The notes beneath the pieces were generated by a model. That model had not been told where the DNA came from. It did not search any database and saw only the letters and a list, made by a program, of their open reading frames with translations. From positions 1,442,471-1,506,470 of the forward strand of contig NZ_BMEM01000001.1 of the NCBI RefSeq assembly GCF_014636495.1: a DNA stretch of 64,000 nucleotides. The letters run 5' to 3'. The translations under genes were made by a program, and so were the position numbers. Below, piece by piece: positions 33,462 through 41,198 of this stretch; positions within the stretch are counted from its first letter, which is position 1, and every line of letters begins with the position of its first letter. The DNA is from Ornithinimicrobium tianjinense (GTDB lineage Bacteria > Actinomycetota > Actinomycetes > Actinomycetales > Dermatophilaceae).

Positions 33462-34273
33462 GCGCTCTTCCTCTCGGGACGGGCCTGACGGGTCGGACGG
33501 CGGGGGGAGGTCAGCTCGTGGACGAGGTAGGAGGCGACCTCGCCCGGGGTGGTGCCCTTGCCGAAGATGCGGTCGACACCGAGGGTGGCGGCCGAGCCCT
33601 CCTCGAAGCGGGGGCCGCCCGCGATGAGCAGCGGCACCTCGCCCGCCGGGTAGGCCTCCCGGAAGGCGGCCGACATCTGCGTGGTGTTGTGGATGTGCGC
33701 GTCGCGCTGCGTGACGACCTGCGACACCAGCACAGCGTCGGCCCGGTGCTCGCGCGCCGCCTCGACCAGCTCGGGGACGAGGACCTGGGCGCCGAGGTTG
33801 ACGACGGTGATCTCGGAGTAGTACTCCAGACCCTTCTCGCCCGCGAAGCCCTTGATGTTGAGGATCGCGTCGATGCCGACGGTGTGCGCGTCGGTGCCGA
33901 TGCAGGCGCCCACGACGACGAGCGGTCGCTGGAGCTGCTTCTTGATCGCGGCGTTGACCTCCTTGGCCGACAGCAGCGGGAAGTCGCGCTCGACGACCTG
34001 GACCTTGTCCAGCTCGACCAGGTGCGTGACGCTGCCGTAGACGACGAAGAAGGTGTGGTCCGGACCCATGCCCTTGGCGTGAACGAGCAGCGCCGGCGAG
34101 AGCCCCATCTTGGCGGCCAGCTGCAGCGCGGCGCCCTCCGCCCGCTTGTCGTGCGGGACCGGCAGGGTGAAGGAGACCTGCACCATGCCGTCGCCGGTCA
34201 TGTCGCCGTAGGGGCGGATCACGCTCGGACGGGCCTGGGCCTCGCCGAGGTCAGGGGTATGCGGTGCGCTCAC
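33458..34273 (-). CDS. kamE: Lysine 5,6-aminomutase beta subunit
   Basis: The 271-residue subunit binds adenosylcobalamin base-off through D128-x-H130-x2-G133 in GTDAHTVGID and forms the PLP Schiff base, expected at K141 in ILNIKGF; the 11-residue spacing from H130 to K141 equals that of His133 and Lys144 in the clostridial enzyme. With KamD it moves the terminal amino group of L-beta-lysine (or D-lysine) to carbon 5. GTG start and overlapping stop codons place it between kamD and kal in one message. Confidence 0.95.
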   Translation of the reverse strand: MSAPHTPDLGEAQARPSVIRPYGDMTGDGMVQVSFTLPVPHDKRAEGAALQLAAKMGLSPALLVHAKGMGPDHTFFVVYGSVTHLVELDKVQVVERDFPLLSAKEVNAAIKKQLQRPLVVVGACIGTDAHTVGIDAILNIKGFAGEKGLEYYSEITVVNLGAQVLVPELVEAAREHRADAVLVSQVVTQRDAHIHNTTQMSAAFREAYPAGEVPLLIAGGPRFEEGSAATLGVDRIFGKGTTPGEVASYLVHELTSPRRPTRQARPERKSA

Positions 34274-35889
34274 TTCGCGCCCTCCTCCAGCAGGGTGATG
34301 GCCGGGTTGTCGTAGTCGTCGGCGCGGCGGGCGACGCCCTCCAGGCCCTTGCCCTTGTCGGCCGGACGCTTCATCAGGCCGAAGGTGCCGTCCGCGATCG
34401 CCTCGAGCAGCGGCGTCGACGTGCCGGCGGACACCTTCCCGTGCTCGTGGCTCGTGATCTGCTCGAGCAGGTCGACCGCCTCCGAGAGCACCTGGCGCGC
34501 GCGGGTCTGGATGAAGCCGTCACGCGGCGGGTGGAAGTCCTCCGTCAGGCCGCCGGCGGCGCGCTGCACGTAGCGGACGTTCTGCAGCGCCAGGTCGCGG
34601 TCGGAGAGCCACGGCGTCACGACCGCCTCGGTCATCATGCCGACGAGCAGGATCGACTGTCCGGTCATCGCTCCGACGAGGTTGAAGAAGCCGTCCAGCA
34701 GGTAGCCCCGGAAGATGTCGCCGGTCATGTGCTTGGTCGGGGGCATCCACTTCAGCGGCGCCTCGGGGAAGAGCTGGCGCGCCAGGAGCGCGTGGGCCAG
34801 CTCCATCCGGAAGGAGTCGTCCACCTCGGGGTTGATCTCGAAGGCGTGCCCCAGGCCCAGCTGCCAGTCCTCCAGGCCGGCCTCCTTGCCGAAGTACTCG
34901 TTCATCAGCTGGGAGACGGTCACCGTGTGCGCCGCCTCGACGGCGTCGGCGGTGGTGAGGTAGTTGTCCTCGCCGGTGTTGATGATGATGCCCGCGCGCG
35001 CGTGGATCTGGCGCGAGAAGCGCTGGTCCACGAAGGTGCGGATCGGGTTGATGTCGCGGAAGAGGATGCCGTACATGGAGTCGTTGAGCATCATGTCCAG
35101 GCGCTCGAGGCCGGCCAACGTCGCGATCTCCGGCATGCACAGGCCGGAGGCGTAGTTGGTCAGCCGCACGTAGCGGCCCAGCTCCTTGCTCACGTCGTCG
35201 AGGGCCGCCCGCATGAGCCGGAAGTTCTCCTGCGTCGCGTAGGTGCCGGCGAAGCCCTCGCGGGTCGCACCCTCGGGCACGTAGTCGAGGAGGGACTGGC
35301 CCGTCGAGCGGATGACCGCGATGATGTCGGCCCCCTCGCGGGCGGCGGCCTGCGCCTGCGGGATGTCCTCGTAGATGTCGCCGGTGGCGACGATGAGGTA
35401 GATCCAGGGGCGACGCTCGGGGTCGCCGTGCCTGGCGATGAGCCGGTCACGGGCGGCGCGCTGGCGGTCGATCTTCTGCAGGCCCGGACGCACCGCGGCC
35501 CTGGCGGCCCGGCGGGCGGCGCTGAGCTCGCCCTTCTTCTCGGGCATGCGGAAGCTGACGGCTCCGGCCGAGGCCTTCTGCGCCAGGGTCAGCAGGTCGG
35601 GCGCCTCCTCGCGACGGAGGGCGTCCCACACGGGTGTGGTGACGCCGTGCTCCAGGCCCACCTGGTCGCGGACCGCGTCGACCAGGTGGTTGACCCACGG
35701 CACGCGCTCGTGGTCGGCGCCCGCGAGCCCGGCCAGGCGCAGGGTGGCCCGCTCGACGGAGACGGTGGTGTGGCTGCGGGTCATCTCCACGACCGGCTCG
35801 CCGAGACGCTCGGCGAGCTTGCGCGCCTTGCGGACGACCCCGGGGTCCAGGTCCAGCTTGGGCGGCGGGGCGACGGTGGTCGGGCTCAC
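34270..35889 (-). CDS. kamD: Lysine 5,6-aminomutase alpha subunit
   Basis: I start at GTG 35889, overlapping the kdd stop (GTGA); the frame is open further upstream inside kdd. The 539-residue alpha subunit is a TIM barrel that holds PLP and the cobalamin face. Recognisable parts are PWIYLIVATGDIYEDIPQAQAAAREGADIIAVIRSTGQSLLDYVPEGATREGFAGTYATQENFRLMR, LTNYASGLCMPEIA and WMPPTKHMTGDIFRGY. It works only with KamE, whose gene follows with a 4-bp overlap. The enzyme needs adenosylcobalamin; no cobalamin riboswitch was found upstream of the operon. Confidence 0.95.
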   Translation of the reverse strand: MSPTTVAPPPKLDLDPGVVRKARKLAERLGEPVVEMTRSHTTVSVERATLRLAGLAGADHERVPWVNHLVDAVRDQVGLEHGVTTPVWDALRREEAPDLLTLAQKASAGAVSFRMPEKKGELSAARRAARAAVRPGLQKIDRQRAARDRLIARHGDPERRPWIYLIVATGDIYEDIPQAQAAAREGADIIAVIRSTGQSLLDYVPEGATREGFAGTYATQENFRLMRAALDDVSKELGRYVRLTNYASGLCMPEIATLAGLERLDMMLNDSMYGILFRDINPIRTFVDQRFSRQIHARAGIIINTGEDNYLTTADAVEAAHTVTVSQLMNEYFGKEAGLEDWQLGLGHAFEINPEVDDSFRMELAHALLARQLFPEAPLKWMPPTKHMTGDIFRGYLLDGFFNLVGAMTGQSILLVGMMTEAVVTPWLSDRDLALQNVRYVQRAAGGLTEDFHPPRDGFIQTRARQVLSEAVDLLEQITSHEHGKVSAGTSTPLLEAIADGTFGLMKRPADKGKGLEGVARRADDYDNPAITLLEEGAK

Positions 35890-36974
35890 GCGGAGGTCCT
35901 CTCGTGGTCGAGGCGGTCCTGGAAGAGGGCGCGCACGGCGTCGTCGGAGCGCAGCAGCGACAGCGCGTAGTCGGCGTGGCCGGGGGTGTACCCGGTGCCG
36001 ACGAGCATCGTCACGTCCGCGGCCAGGCCCTCGGCGCCCAGTGCGGCGGCGGCGAAGTTGGTGGCCATCGAGAAGTAGATCACCGTCCCGCCCTGGGCGG
36101 TGATCATGATCGCGGGCTGCTCGCACCCTGGGACGTCGACGCAGACCACCGTGAGGTCGACCGGGCCGCCGGCGGCCCGCACGGCGGACTCCAGCGCGAG
36201 CGGCGCGCGGGCGTCCGCGACGACGATCTCGTCGGCCAGGCCGGTGCCGCGGAGCAGCTCGGCCTCCCGCTCGAACGGCACGACCGCGATGCACGTCCCG
36301 GCCCCCGCCTCCTTGGCGGCGGCGAGGGAGAGCGAGCCGGACTTGCCCGCGCCCCCGAGGACGGCGACGGACGGGAGGTGCCCGCGCTCGACATACCCCT
36401 GGACGACCCGGCGCACCAGCGCCGGCGCGCCGCAGACGTCCATGACCATGAGGGCGAGCTCGGGGTCGAGGTCCTCGGGCAGCACCGCGGCGATGGAACG
36501 ACCGAAGAGGATCGCGTGACCGGCGGCGGGCACCCGCTCCCCCATCCCGTCCCAGCGCTCCAGACCGTCGGTGATCTGCAGCGGGGTGAGCGAGAGGGAG
36601 ACCAGCGTGGCGACGCGGTCGCCGACCTTCAGGCCCAGCGGGCTGTCCGGCCCGACCTCGGCCACCGTGCCGATGAGCATGCCGCCCGACCCGGTGACCG
36701 GGTTCTGCATCTTGCCGCGCTCGGCGACGATGGCCAGCACCTCGTCACGGACCGCAGCACCGTCCACGGCACCGTCTGTCGTGTGCTTCTCGCGCAGCTG
36801 GCGGTAGGACGCGGCGTCGAGGTTGAGGACCTCCACGTCGATCCGGACCTCGTCGGGCGCCAGGACCGGCGACGGGTCGAGGCGGCGCGCCGCCTGCGGC
36901 AGGGTCACGGCATCACCGGAAGGCTCCAGCACCCGGTGCACCCCGAACGGCGAGTGGGTCGTCATACCCGTCAT
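35886..36974 (-). CDS. kdd: L-erythro-3,5-diaminohexanoate dehydrogenase
   Basis: The 362-residue NAD(P)-dependent enzyme oxidises 3,5-diaminohexanoate to 3-oxo-5-aminohexanoate. It has a zinc-alcohol-dehydrogenase-like two-domain form with VAVLGGAGKSGSLSLAAAKEAGAGTCIAVVPFEREAELL as the nucleotide site. GVHRVLEPSGDAVTLPQAARRLD at the start fits Kdd proteins. ATG 36974 has an AGAGG ribosome-binding site; ATG 36965 is an alternative, and codons upstream to 37049 overlap the operator. First gene of the operon kdd-kamD-kamE-kal. Confidence 0.92.
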   Translation of the reverse strand: MTGMTTHSPFGVHRVLEPSGDAVTLPQAARRLDPSPVLAPDEVRIDVEVLNLDAASYRQLREKHTTDGAVDGAAVRDEVLAIVAERGKMQNPVTGSGGMLIGTVAEVGPDSPLGLKVGDRVATLVSLSLTPLQITDGLERWDGMGERVPAAGHAILFGRSIAAVLPEDLDPELALMVMDVCGAPALVRRVVQGYVERGHLPSVAVLGGAGKSGSLSLAAAKEAGAGTCIAVVPFEREAELLRGTGLADEIVVADARAPLALESAVRAAGGPVDLTVVCVDVPGCEQPAIMITAQGGTVIYFSMATNFAAAALGAEGLAADVTMLVGTGYTPGHADYALSLLRSDDAVRALFQDRLDHERTSA

Positions 36975-37002
36975 CTGTCCTCTCATATCGCGGTTTCGCA
37001 AA

Positions 37003-37040
37003 ACATCTTCCCGTGGATGTTCCATTTCACCGGAAGATGT
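37003..37040. promoter_or_regulatory. 9-bp inverted-repeat operator between kdd and kamA
   Basis: ACATCTTCC (37003-37011) and GGAAGATGT (37032-37040) are perfect inverted repeats separated by 20 bp, about 29 bp centre to centre (near three helical turns). They lie between the divergent kdd and kamA starts and just upstream of the kamA -10 box. The Lrp/AsnC protein encoded after kamA is the obvious candidate ligand-dependent binder. Confidence 0.7.
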
Positions 37041-37043
37041 CCG

Positions 37044-37049
37044 TATCAT
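37044..37049 (+). promoter_or_regulatory. Leaderless -10 box of kamA
   Basis: TATCAT is followed by 7 nt and ATG 37057. An in-frame upstream ATG (37048) falls inside the box itself and so is unlikely to be used. Confidence 0.65.
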
Positions 37050-37056
37050 GTCACGT

Positions 37057-38520
37057 ATGAGCGCCCCGATCGAGCAGCCCTACGTCTACACGCGCCGCGA
37101 GCTGGTGGAACCGGACTGGACCCGGTTCCCCGGCTGGAAGGACATCACTGCGGAGCAGTGGTCCGACGTGCAGTGGCAGCGCGTCAGCTGTGTGAAGAAC
37201 ATCCGCCAGCTGCGCAGCGTCATGGGCGACCTGCTCACCGACGAGTTCTACGCCGACCTCGAGCGCGACCAGGCCGAGCGCGCCACCATGTCGATGCTCG
37301 TCCCGCCGCAGATGCTCAACACGATGGTCAGTGAGGTGACCTGGGCCGACGGCACCATGCCCGCCGCGGGCGATGACTTCACCCGCGCGTTCTACGCCGA
37401 CCCGGTGCGCCGCTACATGCTGCCGGTCTTCTCCGACCGCCGCACCGACTGGTCCTCCCACCCCTACGCCACCCGTGACTCGCTGCACGAGCACGACATG
37501 TGGGTCACCGAGGGGCTGACCCACCGCTACCCCACCAAGGTGCTGGCGGAGATGCTGCCGACCTGCCCGCAGTACTGCGGCCACTGCACCCGCATGGACC
37601 TCGTCGGCAACTCCACGCCGCAGGTCACCAAGCTCAAGCTCGCCGGCAAGCCGGTCGACCGCCACACCGCGATCCTCGACTACCTGCGCGCCACCCCCGG
37701 CGTGCGCGACGTCGTGGTCTCGGGCGGCGACGTGGCCAACATGCCGTGGAAGAACCTCGAGGCCTGGCTCGACCAGCTGCTCGAGATCGAGTCGATCCGC
37801 GACGTCCGCCTCGCGACCAAGGCGCTGATGGGTATGCCGCAGCACTGGCTCTCCCCCGACGTCGTCGAGGGCGTGGGCCGGGTCGCGCGCAAGGCGCGCG
37901 AGCGGGGTGTCGGCCTGGCGATGCACACCCACGTCAACGCGGCTCAGTCGGTGACGCCGCTGGTCGCCCAGGCGAGCCGGGCGATGCTGGACGCGGGCCT
38001 GCGCGACGTGCGCAACCAGGGCGTGCTCATGCGCGGCGTCAACGACGACGCGCACCAGCTGCTCGACCTGTGCTTCGCGCTGGCGGACGACGCGAACATC
38101 ACGCCGTACTACTTCTACATGTGCGACATGATCCCGTTCTCCGAGCACTGGCGCGTCTCGCTGTCGCACGCGCAGCACCTGCAGCACTCGATCCTGGGCT
38201 ACCTGCCCGGCTTCGCCACGCCGCGCATCGTCTGCGACGTGCCCTTCGTCGGCAAGCGCTGGGTGCACCAGGTCGACACCTACGACACCGAGCGCGGCAT
38301 CTCCTACTGGCGCAAGAACTACCGCACCTCGATCGAGGGCGAGGACGTCGACGTGACCAGCGCCGAGTACGTCTACTACGACCCGATCGACACCCTGCCC
38401 CCGAGCGGGCAGGAGTGGTGGCGCCAGCACACCGCGGAGCACCACGAGGGCGCCGAGCAGGCCGCCTACGAGCACGCCCGCGCCTCCCACCAGGCCTCGG
38501 TGGACCAGCTCACCCCCTAG
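37057..38520 (+). CDS. kamA: L-lysine 2,3-aminomutase (radical SAM)
   Basis: The 487-residue enzyme converts L-lysine to L-beta-lysine with a 4Fe-4S cluster, SAM and PLP. The radical-SAM cysteines are C170, C174 and C177 in LPTCPQYCGHCTRMD. Further blocks are VVVSGGDVANMPWKNLEAWLDQLLEI, GLAMHTHVNAAQSVTPLV and NQGVLMRGVNDD, and YYFYMCDMI near 355. The start is leaderless. The N-terminal region of about 150 residues is longer than in clostridial KamA. It faces the kdd operon across a shared operator, and its stop overlaps the -10 box of the next gene. Confidence 0.93.
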   Translation: MSAPIEQPYVYTRRELVEPDWTRFPGWKDITAEQWSDVQWQRVSCVKNIRQLRSVMGDLLTDEFYADLERDQAERATMSMLVPPQMLNTMVSEVTWADGTMPAAGDDFTRAFYADPVRRYMLPVFSDRRTDWSSHPYATRDSLHEHDMWVTEGLTHRYPTKVLAEMLPTCPQYCGHCTRMDLVGNSTPQVTKLKLAGKPVDRHTAILDYLRATPGVRDVVVSGGDVANMPWKNLEAWLDQLLEIESIRDVRLATKALMGMPQHWLSPDVVEGVGRVARKARERGVGLAMHTHVNAAQSVTPLVAQASRAMLDAGLRDVRNQGVLMRGVNDDAHQLLDLCFALADDANITPYYFYMCDMIPFSEHWRVSLSHAQHLQHSILGYLPGFATPRIVCDVPFVGKRWVHQVDTYDTERGISYWRKNYRTSIEGEDVDVTSAEYVYYDPIDTLPPSGQEWWRQHTAEHHEGAEQAAYEHARASHQASVDQLTP

Positions 38521-38523
38521 GCT
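38518..38523 (+). promoter_or_regulatory. Leaderless -10 box of lrp-type gene, overlapping kamA stop
   Basis: TAGGCT begins with the TAG stop codon of kamA and lies 7 nt before the ATG at 38531. Confidence 0.65.
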
Positions 38524-38530
38524 GAGCGCC

Positions 38531-38992
38531 ATGGAGCCCCTCGACCGCCACATCGTCCAGGTGCTGGCCCAGGACGGTCGCATCAGCTTCGCCGACCTGG
38601 GCCGGCAGGTGGGACTGTCCACCTCGGCGGTGCACCAGCGGGTCAAGCGGCTCGAGGAGCGCGGGATCATCACCGGCTACCGCGCCGTCGTCGACTACAC
38701 CAAGGTCGGGCTGCCGCTGACCGCGCTGATGTCGGTCAAGCCGTTCGACCCCGCGGCCGACGACGACGTGCCCGAGCGGCTGCACGACATCGAGGAGATC
38801 GTGGCGTGCTGGTCGGTGGCCGGTGACGAGAACTACGTGCTCCTGCTGCGGGTGGCCCGGCCGCAGGACCTGGAGGAGCTGTTCGCCCGGATCCGGCAGC
38901 AGGCGTCGGTCTCGACCAACACCACGATCGTGCTGTCGACCCCGTGGGAGGACCGGCTGGGCCTGCTGCCGGAGGGTGACGCCGAGCTCTGA
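38531..38992 (+). CDS. Lrp/AsnC family transcriptional regulator
   Basis: The 153-residue protein has the N-terminal HTH (MEPLDRHIVQVLAQDGRISFADLGRQVGLSTSAVHQRVKRLEERGIITGYRAVVDYTKVGLPLTALMSV) and the C-terminal RAM ligand-binding domain (IVACWSVAGDENYVLLLRVARPQDLEELFARIRQQASVSTNTTIVLSTPWEDR). Such regulators often respond to the amino acid their neighbours break down, here plausibly lysine or beta-lysine. The divergent kdd-kamA operator is the likely target. It has its own leaderless promoter. Confidence 0.93.
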   Translation: MEPLDRHIVQVLAQDGRISFADLGRQVGLSTSAVHQRVKRLEERGIITGYRAVVDYTKVGLPLTALMSVKPFDPAADDDVPERLHDIEEIVACWSVAGDENYVLLLRVARPQDLEELFARIRQQASVSTNTTIVLSTPWEDRLGLLPEGDAEL

Positions 38993-39001
38993 GGCGTCGC
39001 G

Positions 39002-39499
39002 CTAGGCGCGTCGGGCGATCGGGGCCGTCGTCGCGCCGGTGACCTCGACGAGCACCTCGGGCGCCAGCTCGAGGTCGAAACCGCGCTTGCCGCCGCTGAC
39101 CAGGACCGTCCCGAAGGCCGTGGCCGAGGCGTCGAGGACGGTGGGCAGGCGCTTCTTCTGACCGATCGGGCTGATGCCGCCGACCACGTAGCCGGTCGTC
39201 CGCTCCGCCACGGCCGGGTCGGCCATCGTCGCCTTCTTGGCGCCGAGCGCGCCGGCGACGGCCTTGAGGTCGAGCAGGGTGTCCACGGGGACGATGCCGA
39301 CGCCGAGCCCCTTGTCGGTGTGGACGAGCAACGTCTTGAAGACCCGCGCCGGCTCCACGCCCAGGGCCTCGGCCGCCTCCAGACCGTAGGACCCGACCGA
39401 GGGGTCGTGCTCGTACGCGCGCACCTCGTAGTGGACACCCGCCTTGTCGAGCGTCACCGTCGCGGGCGTGCCACCCGCCGTCCTCTGCTTCTTCGCCAC
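39002..39499 (-). CDS. ybaK: Cys-tRNA(Pro)/Cys-tRNA(Cys) deacylase YbaK
   Basis: The 165-residue trans-editing protein hydrolyses Cys-tRNA(Pro). Characteristic parts are KAGVHYEVRAYEHDPSVGSYGLEAAEALGVEPARVFKTLLVHTD, LGAKKATMADPAVAERTTGYVVGGISPIGQKKRLPTVLD and the end FDLELAPEVLVEVTGATTAPIAR. The catalytic lysine lies in VFKTL. Start GTG 39499, leaderless. It converges on the lrp-type gene, 9 bp away. Confidence 0.92.
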   Translation of the reverse strand: MAKKQRTAGGTPATVTLDKAGVHYEVRAYEHDPSVGSYGLEAAEALGVEPARVFKTLLVHTDKGLGVGIVPVDTLLDLKAVAGALGAKKATMADPAVAERTTGYVVGGISPIGQKKRLPTVLDASATAFGTVLVSGGKRGFDLELAPEVLVEVTGATTAPIARRA

Positions 39500-39505
39500 G
39501 CCAGC

Positions 39506-39511
39506 AGCCTA
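39506..39511 (-). promoter_or_regulatory. Leaderless -10 box of ybaK
   Basis: On the minus strand TAGGCT is followed by 6 nt and GTG 39499. It overlaps the last codons of the upstream membrane-protein gene. Confidence 0.65.
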
Positions 39512-39883
39512 GACAGCCGCGCTGTCGGGCTGACCCCGCCCCGTGACGGTCACGGCATACCCGAGGAGCGTGAGGAGCGCCGCAGGCGCGAACCACAGGC
39601 CGACGGGGGACGGGGCGACGACGACGGCATACCCCAGCACGACGAGCGCCAGCGCGCCGAGCCAACGGTGCGGCCGACCGGCGAGCGCGACGGCGAGCGA
39701 GGCGAGCACGATCACGGTCGGCAGGCCGAGCCGCAGCACGGCGCCGTAGTCGACGCCGCTCGGACGCTCGAGCGGGTTCTCCCCCGCGGCCGTCGACCAC
39801 AGCGGGCCGAAGAGGAGGAGGACCGCGGTGGCCAGCGCGACGAGCACCGCCAGCCAGGGCAGTCGTTCGGTCAGGTGGCGCAC
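39509..39883 (-). CDS. Small membrane protein, 124 aa, hypothetical
   Basis: I do not recognise a family. Four hydrophobic segments are visible (about 9-28, 48-67, 72-89 and 92-112), with a short extracytoplasmic loop WSTAAGENPLERPSGVDYG after the first. The GTG start is leaderless behind TAGCGT, and its promoter is divergent from that of the exonuclease gene with only 8 bp between the boxes. A simple four-helix bundle protein of unknown function. Confidence 0.75.
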   Translation of the reverse strand: MRHLTERLPWLAVLVALATAVLLLFGPLWSTAAGENPLERPSGVDYGAVLRLGLPTVIVLASLAVALAGRPHRWLGALALVVLGYAVVVAPSPVGLWFAPAALLTLLGYAVTVTGRGQPDSAAV

Positions 39884-39889
39884 CCGGTC

Positions 39890-39909
39890 ACGCTAGCAGC
39901 GCCTAGGGT
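39890..39909. promoter_or_regulatory. Back-to-back leaderless promoters (39883 gene and exonuclease)
   Basis: Minus strand TAGCGT (39895-39890) is 6 nt from GTG 39883; plus strand TAGGGT (39904-39909) is 8 nt from ATG 39918. Eight bp separate the boxes. Confidence 0.65.
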
Positions 39910-39917
39910 GAGGCCTC

Positions 39918-40865
39918 ATGAGCCCCGACCACTCATCGCCCCGCCTGCTCCTGCTGGACACCGCCAGCCTCTACTTCCGCGCGTTCTTCGGGGTCAAGGA
40001 CCTGAGGCCGGCACCGGACGGCACGCCGACCAACGCCACCCGCGGGCTGCTCGACATGGTCGCGACCCTCGTCACGCGCTTTGAGCCGAGCCACCTGGTG
40101 GCGTGCTGGGACGACGACTGGCGTCCGGCCTTCCGCGTCGCGGCGATCCCGACCTACAAGGCGCATCGGCTGGCCGATCCGGTCATCAACAAGGAGGAGG
40201 TGCCGGCCGAGCTCGAGGTGCAGGTGCCGGTGCTGCGGCGGGCGCTGGAGTCCTTCGGGATCGCGGTGCTCGGGTCGCCGGGCCACGAGGCGGACGACGT
40301 CATCGGCACCCTCACCGCCCGCCACCACGGGAGGATGCCGGTGTCGGTCGTGACCGGAGACCGGGACCTGTTCCAGCTGGTGGACGACGAGGCGGACGTG
40401 TCGGTGGTCTACACCGCGCGCGCCGGGGTGCGCGACGCCGAGGTGATCCGTCAGGCCGACCTCCAGGAGAGGTATGGCGTGGCGACCGGCGCGCAGTACG
40501 CCGACATGGCGACGCTCCGGGGGGACACCAGCGACGGCCTGCCGGGCGTCAAGGGGATCGGGGACAAGACCGCGGCCCAGCTCATCACGACCTACGGCTC
40601 GCTGGCGGCGCTGCGGCAGGCGCTGGCGGACGGCGACCCCGCCATCAAGGGCGCGCGGCGCACCAACCTCGTGGAGGCTGGGGCCTACCTCGACGTGGCG
40701 CCTGCCGTGGTCAAGGTGGCCCACGACGCACCCCTGCCGGACGTGCCGATCACCGTGCCCCGCGAGCTGGCCGACCCGGAGACGCTGCAGCAGCTGGTCG
40801 AGAGCTACGACCTGGGCAGCCCGGTCGGCCGGCTCATGAAGGCCTTGGGCCTGCGGCCGGAGTGA
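39918..40865 (+). CDS. 5'-3' exonuclease / flap-endonuclease-like protein
   Basis: The 315-residue protein corresponds to the N-terminal nuclease of DNA polymerase I as a stand-alone gene (Rv2090 type). Metal-binding acidic residues lie in LLLLDTASLYFRAFFGV, LVACWDDDWRPAFR, GHEADDVIGTLTAR, VVTGDRDLFQLVDDEADV and ADMATLRGDTSDGLPGVKGIGDKTAAQLI, the last being the helix-three-turn-helix DNA clamp. It removes flaps and RNA primers. In M. tuberculosis the equivalent gene is near helY and tatC; here too it lies about 2 kb away. Confidence 0.93.
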   Translation: MSPDHSSPRLLLLDTASLYFRAFFGVKDLRPAPDGTPTNATRGLLDMVATLVTRFEPSHLVACWDDDWRPAFRVAAIPTYKAHRLADPVINKEEVPAELEVQVPVLRRALESFGIAVLGSPGHEADDVIGTLTARHHGRMPVSVVTGDRDLFQLVDDEADVSVVYTARAGVRDAEVIRQADLQERYGVATGAQYADMATLRGDTSDGLPGVKGIGDKTAAQLITTYGSLAALRQALADGDPAIKGARRTNLVEAGAYLDVAPAVVKVAHDAPLPDVPITVPRELADPETLQQLVESYDLGSPVGRLMKALGLRPE

Positions 40866-40910
40866 GGCGCCACGGCTGCATCCATGCCGACGCGCCGTGG
40901 CCTGATCGGC

Positions 40911-40916
40911 TAGGGT
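40911..40916 (+). promoter_or_regulatory. -10 box of 58-residue ORF
   Basis: TAGGGT lies 48 nt before the ATG at 40959. Confidence 0.5.
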
Positions 40917-40958
40917 CATCGCACCGGCGGGTGCACCGCCCCAGACGAGGAGGTCCGG

Positions 40959-41135
40959 ATGAAGGCTTTGCGCACGCTCAAGCAGGCGGTGGCACGGCTG
41001 CGGAGGCGCGGGCCGTCGGACGTCTACGAGACCTACGGCGACGGAGGCAGCGTCCGCCGCGACCGGATCGCGGGCGAGACCGTCGTCCGCAGGGGCAACC
41101 CGGCGCCGCCGCAGTTCCCGGTCACCGGCGCGTAG
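40959..41135 (+). CDS. Short basic hypothetical protein, 58 aa
   Basis: This small gene has a GAGGAGG ribosome-binding site 7 nt from the ATG, a -10 box upstream and normal codon use. The product begins MKALRTLKQAVARLRRRGP, an amphipathic basic helix, followed by SDVYETYGDGGSVRRDRI and a Pro-rich end NPAPPQFPVTGA. It has no membrane segment or cysteine. No family is recognised. It sits alone between the exonuclease and the thiolase gene. Confidence 0.7.
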   Translation: MKALRTLKQAVARLRRRGPSDVYETYGDGGSVRRDRIAGETVVRRGNPAPPQFPVTGA

Positions 41136-41198
41136 AACCCGCTGGGGACGCCCTCAGGCGGTCGTCGGCACGCTGGCACGCTCACGCGCCGGGGTTGT

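Noticed and set aside
36975-37056. Cobalamin riboswitch before the kdd operon
   Set aside because: An adenosylcobalamin-dependent enzyme follows, but the 82-bp gap is too short and has no B12-box sequence; it contains an operator instead.
34264-37334. Long plus-strand frames over the kam operon
   Set aside because: They are antisense shadows of kamD and kdd, which have clear motifs and operon overlaps.
37051-38673. 540-codon minus frame opposite kamA
   Set aside because: It is the complement of kamA, which has intact radical-SAM cysteines, and gives a His/Val/Gly-rich nonsense protein.
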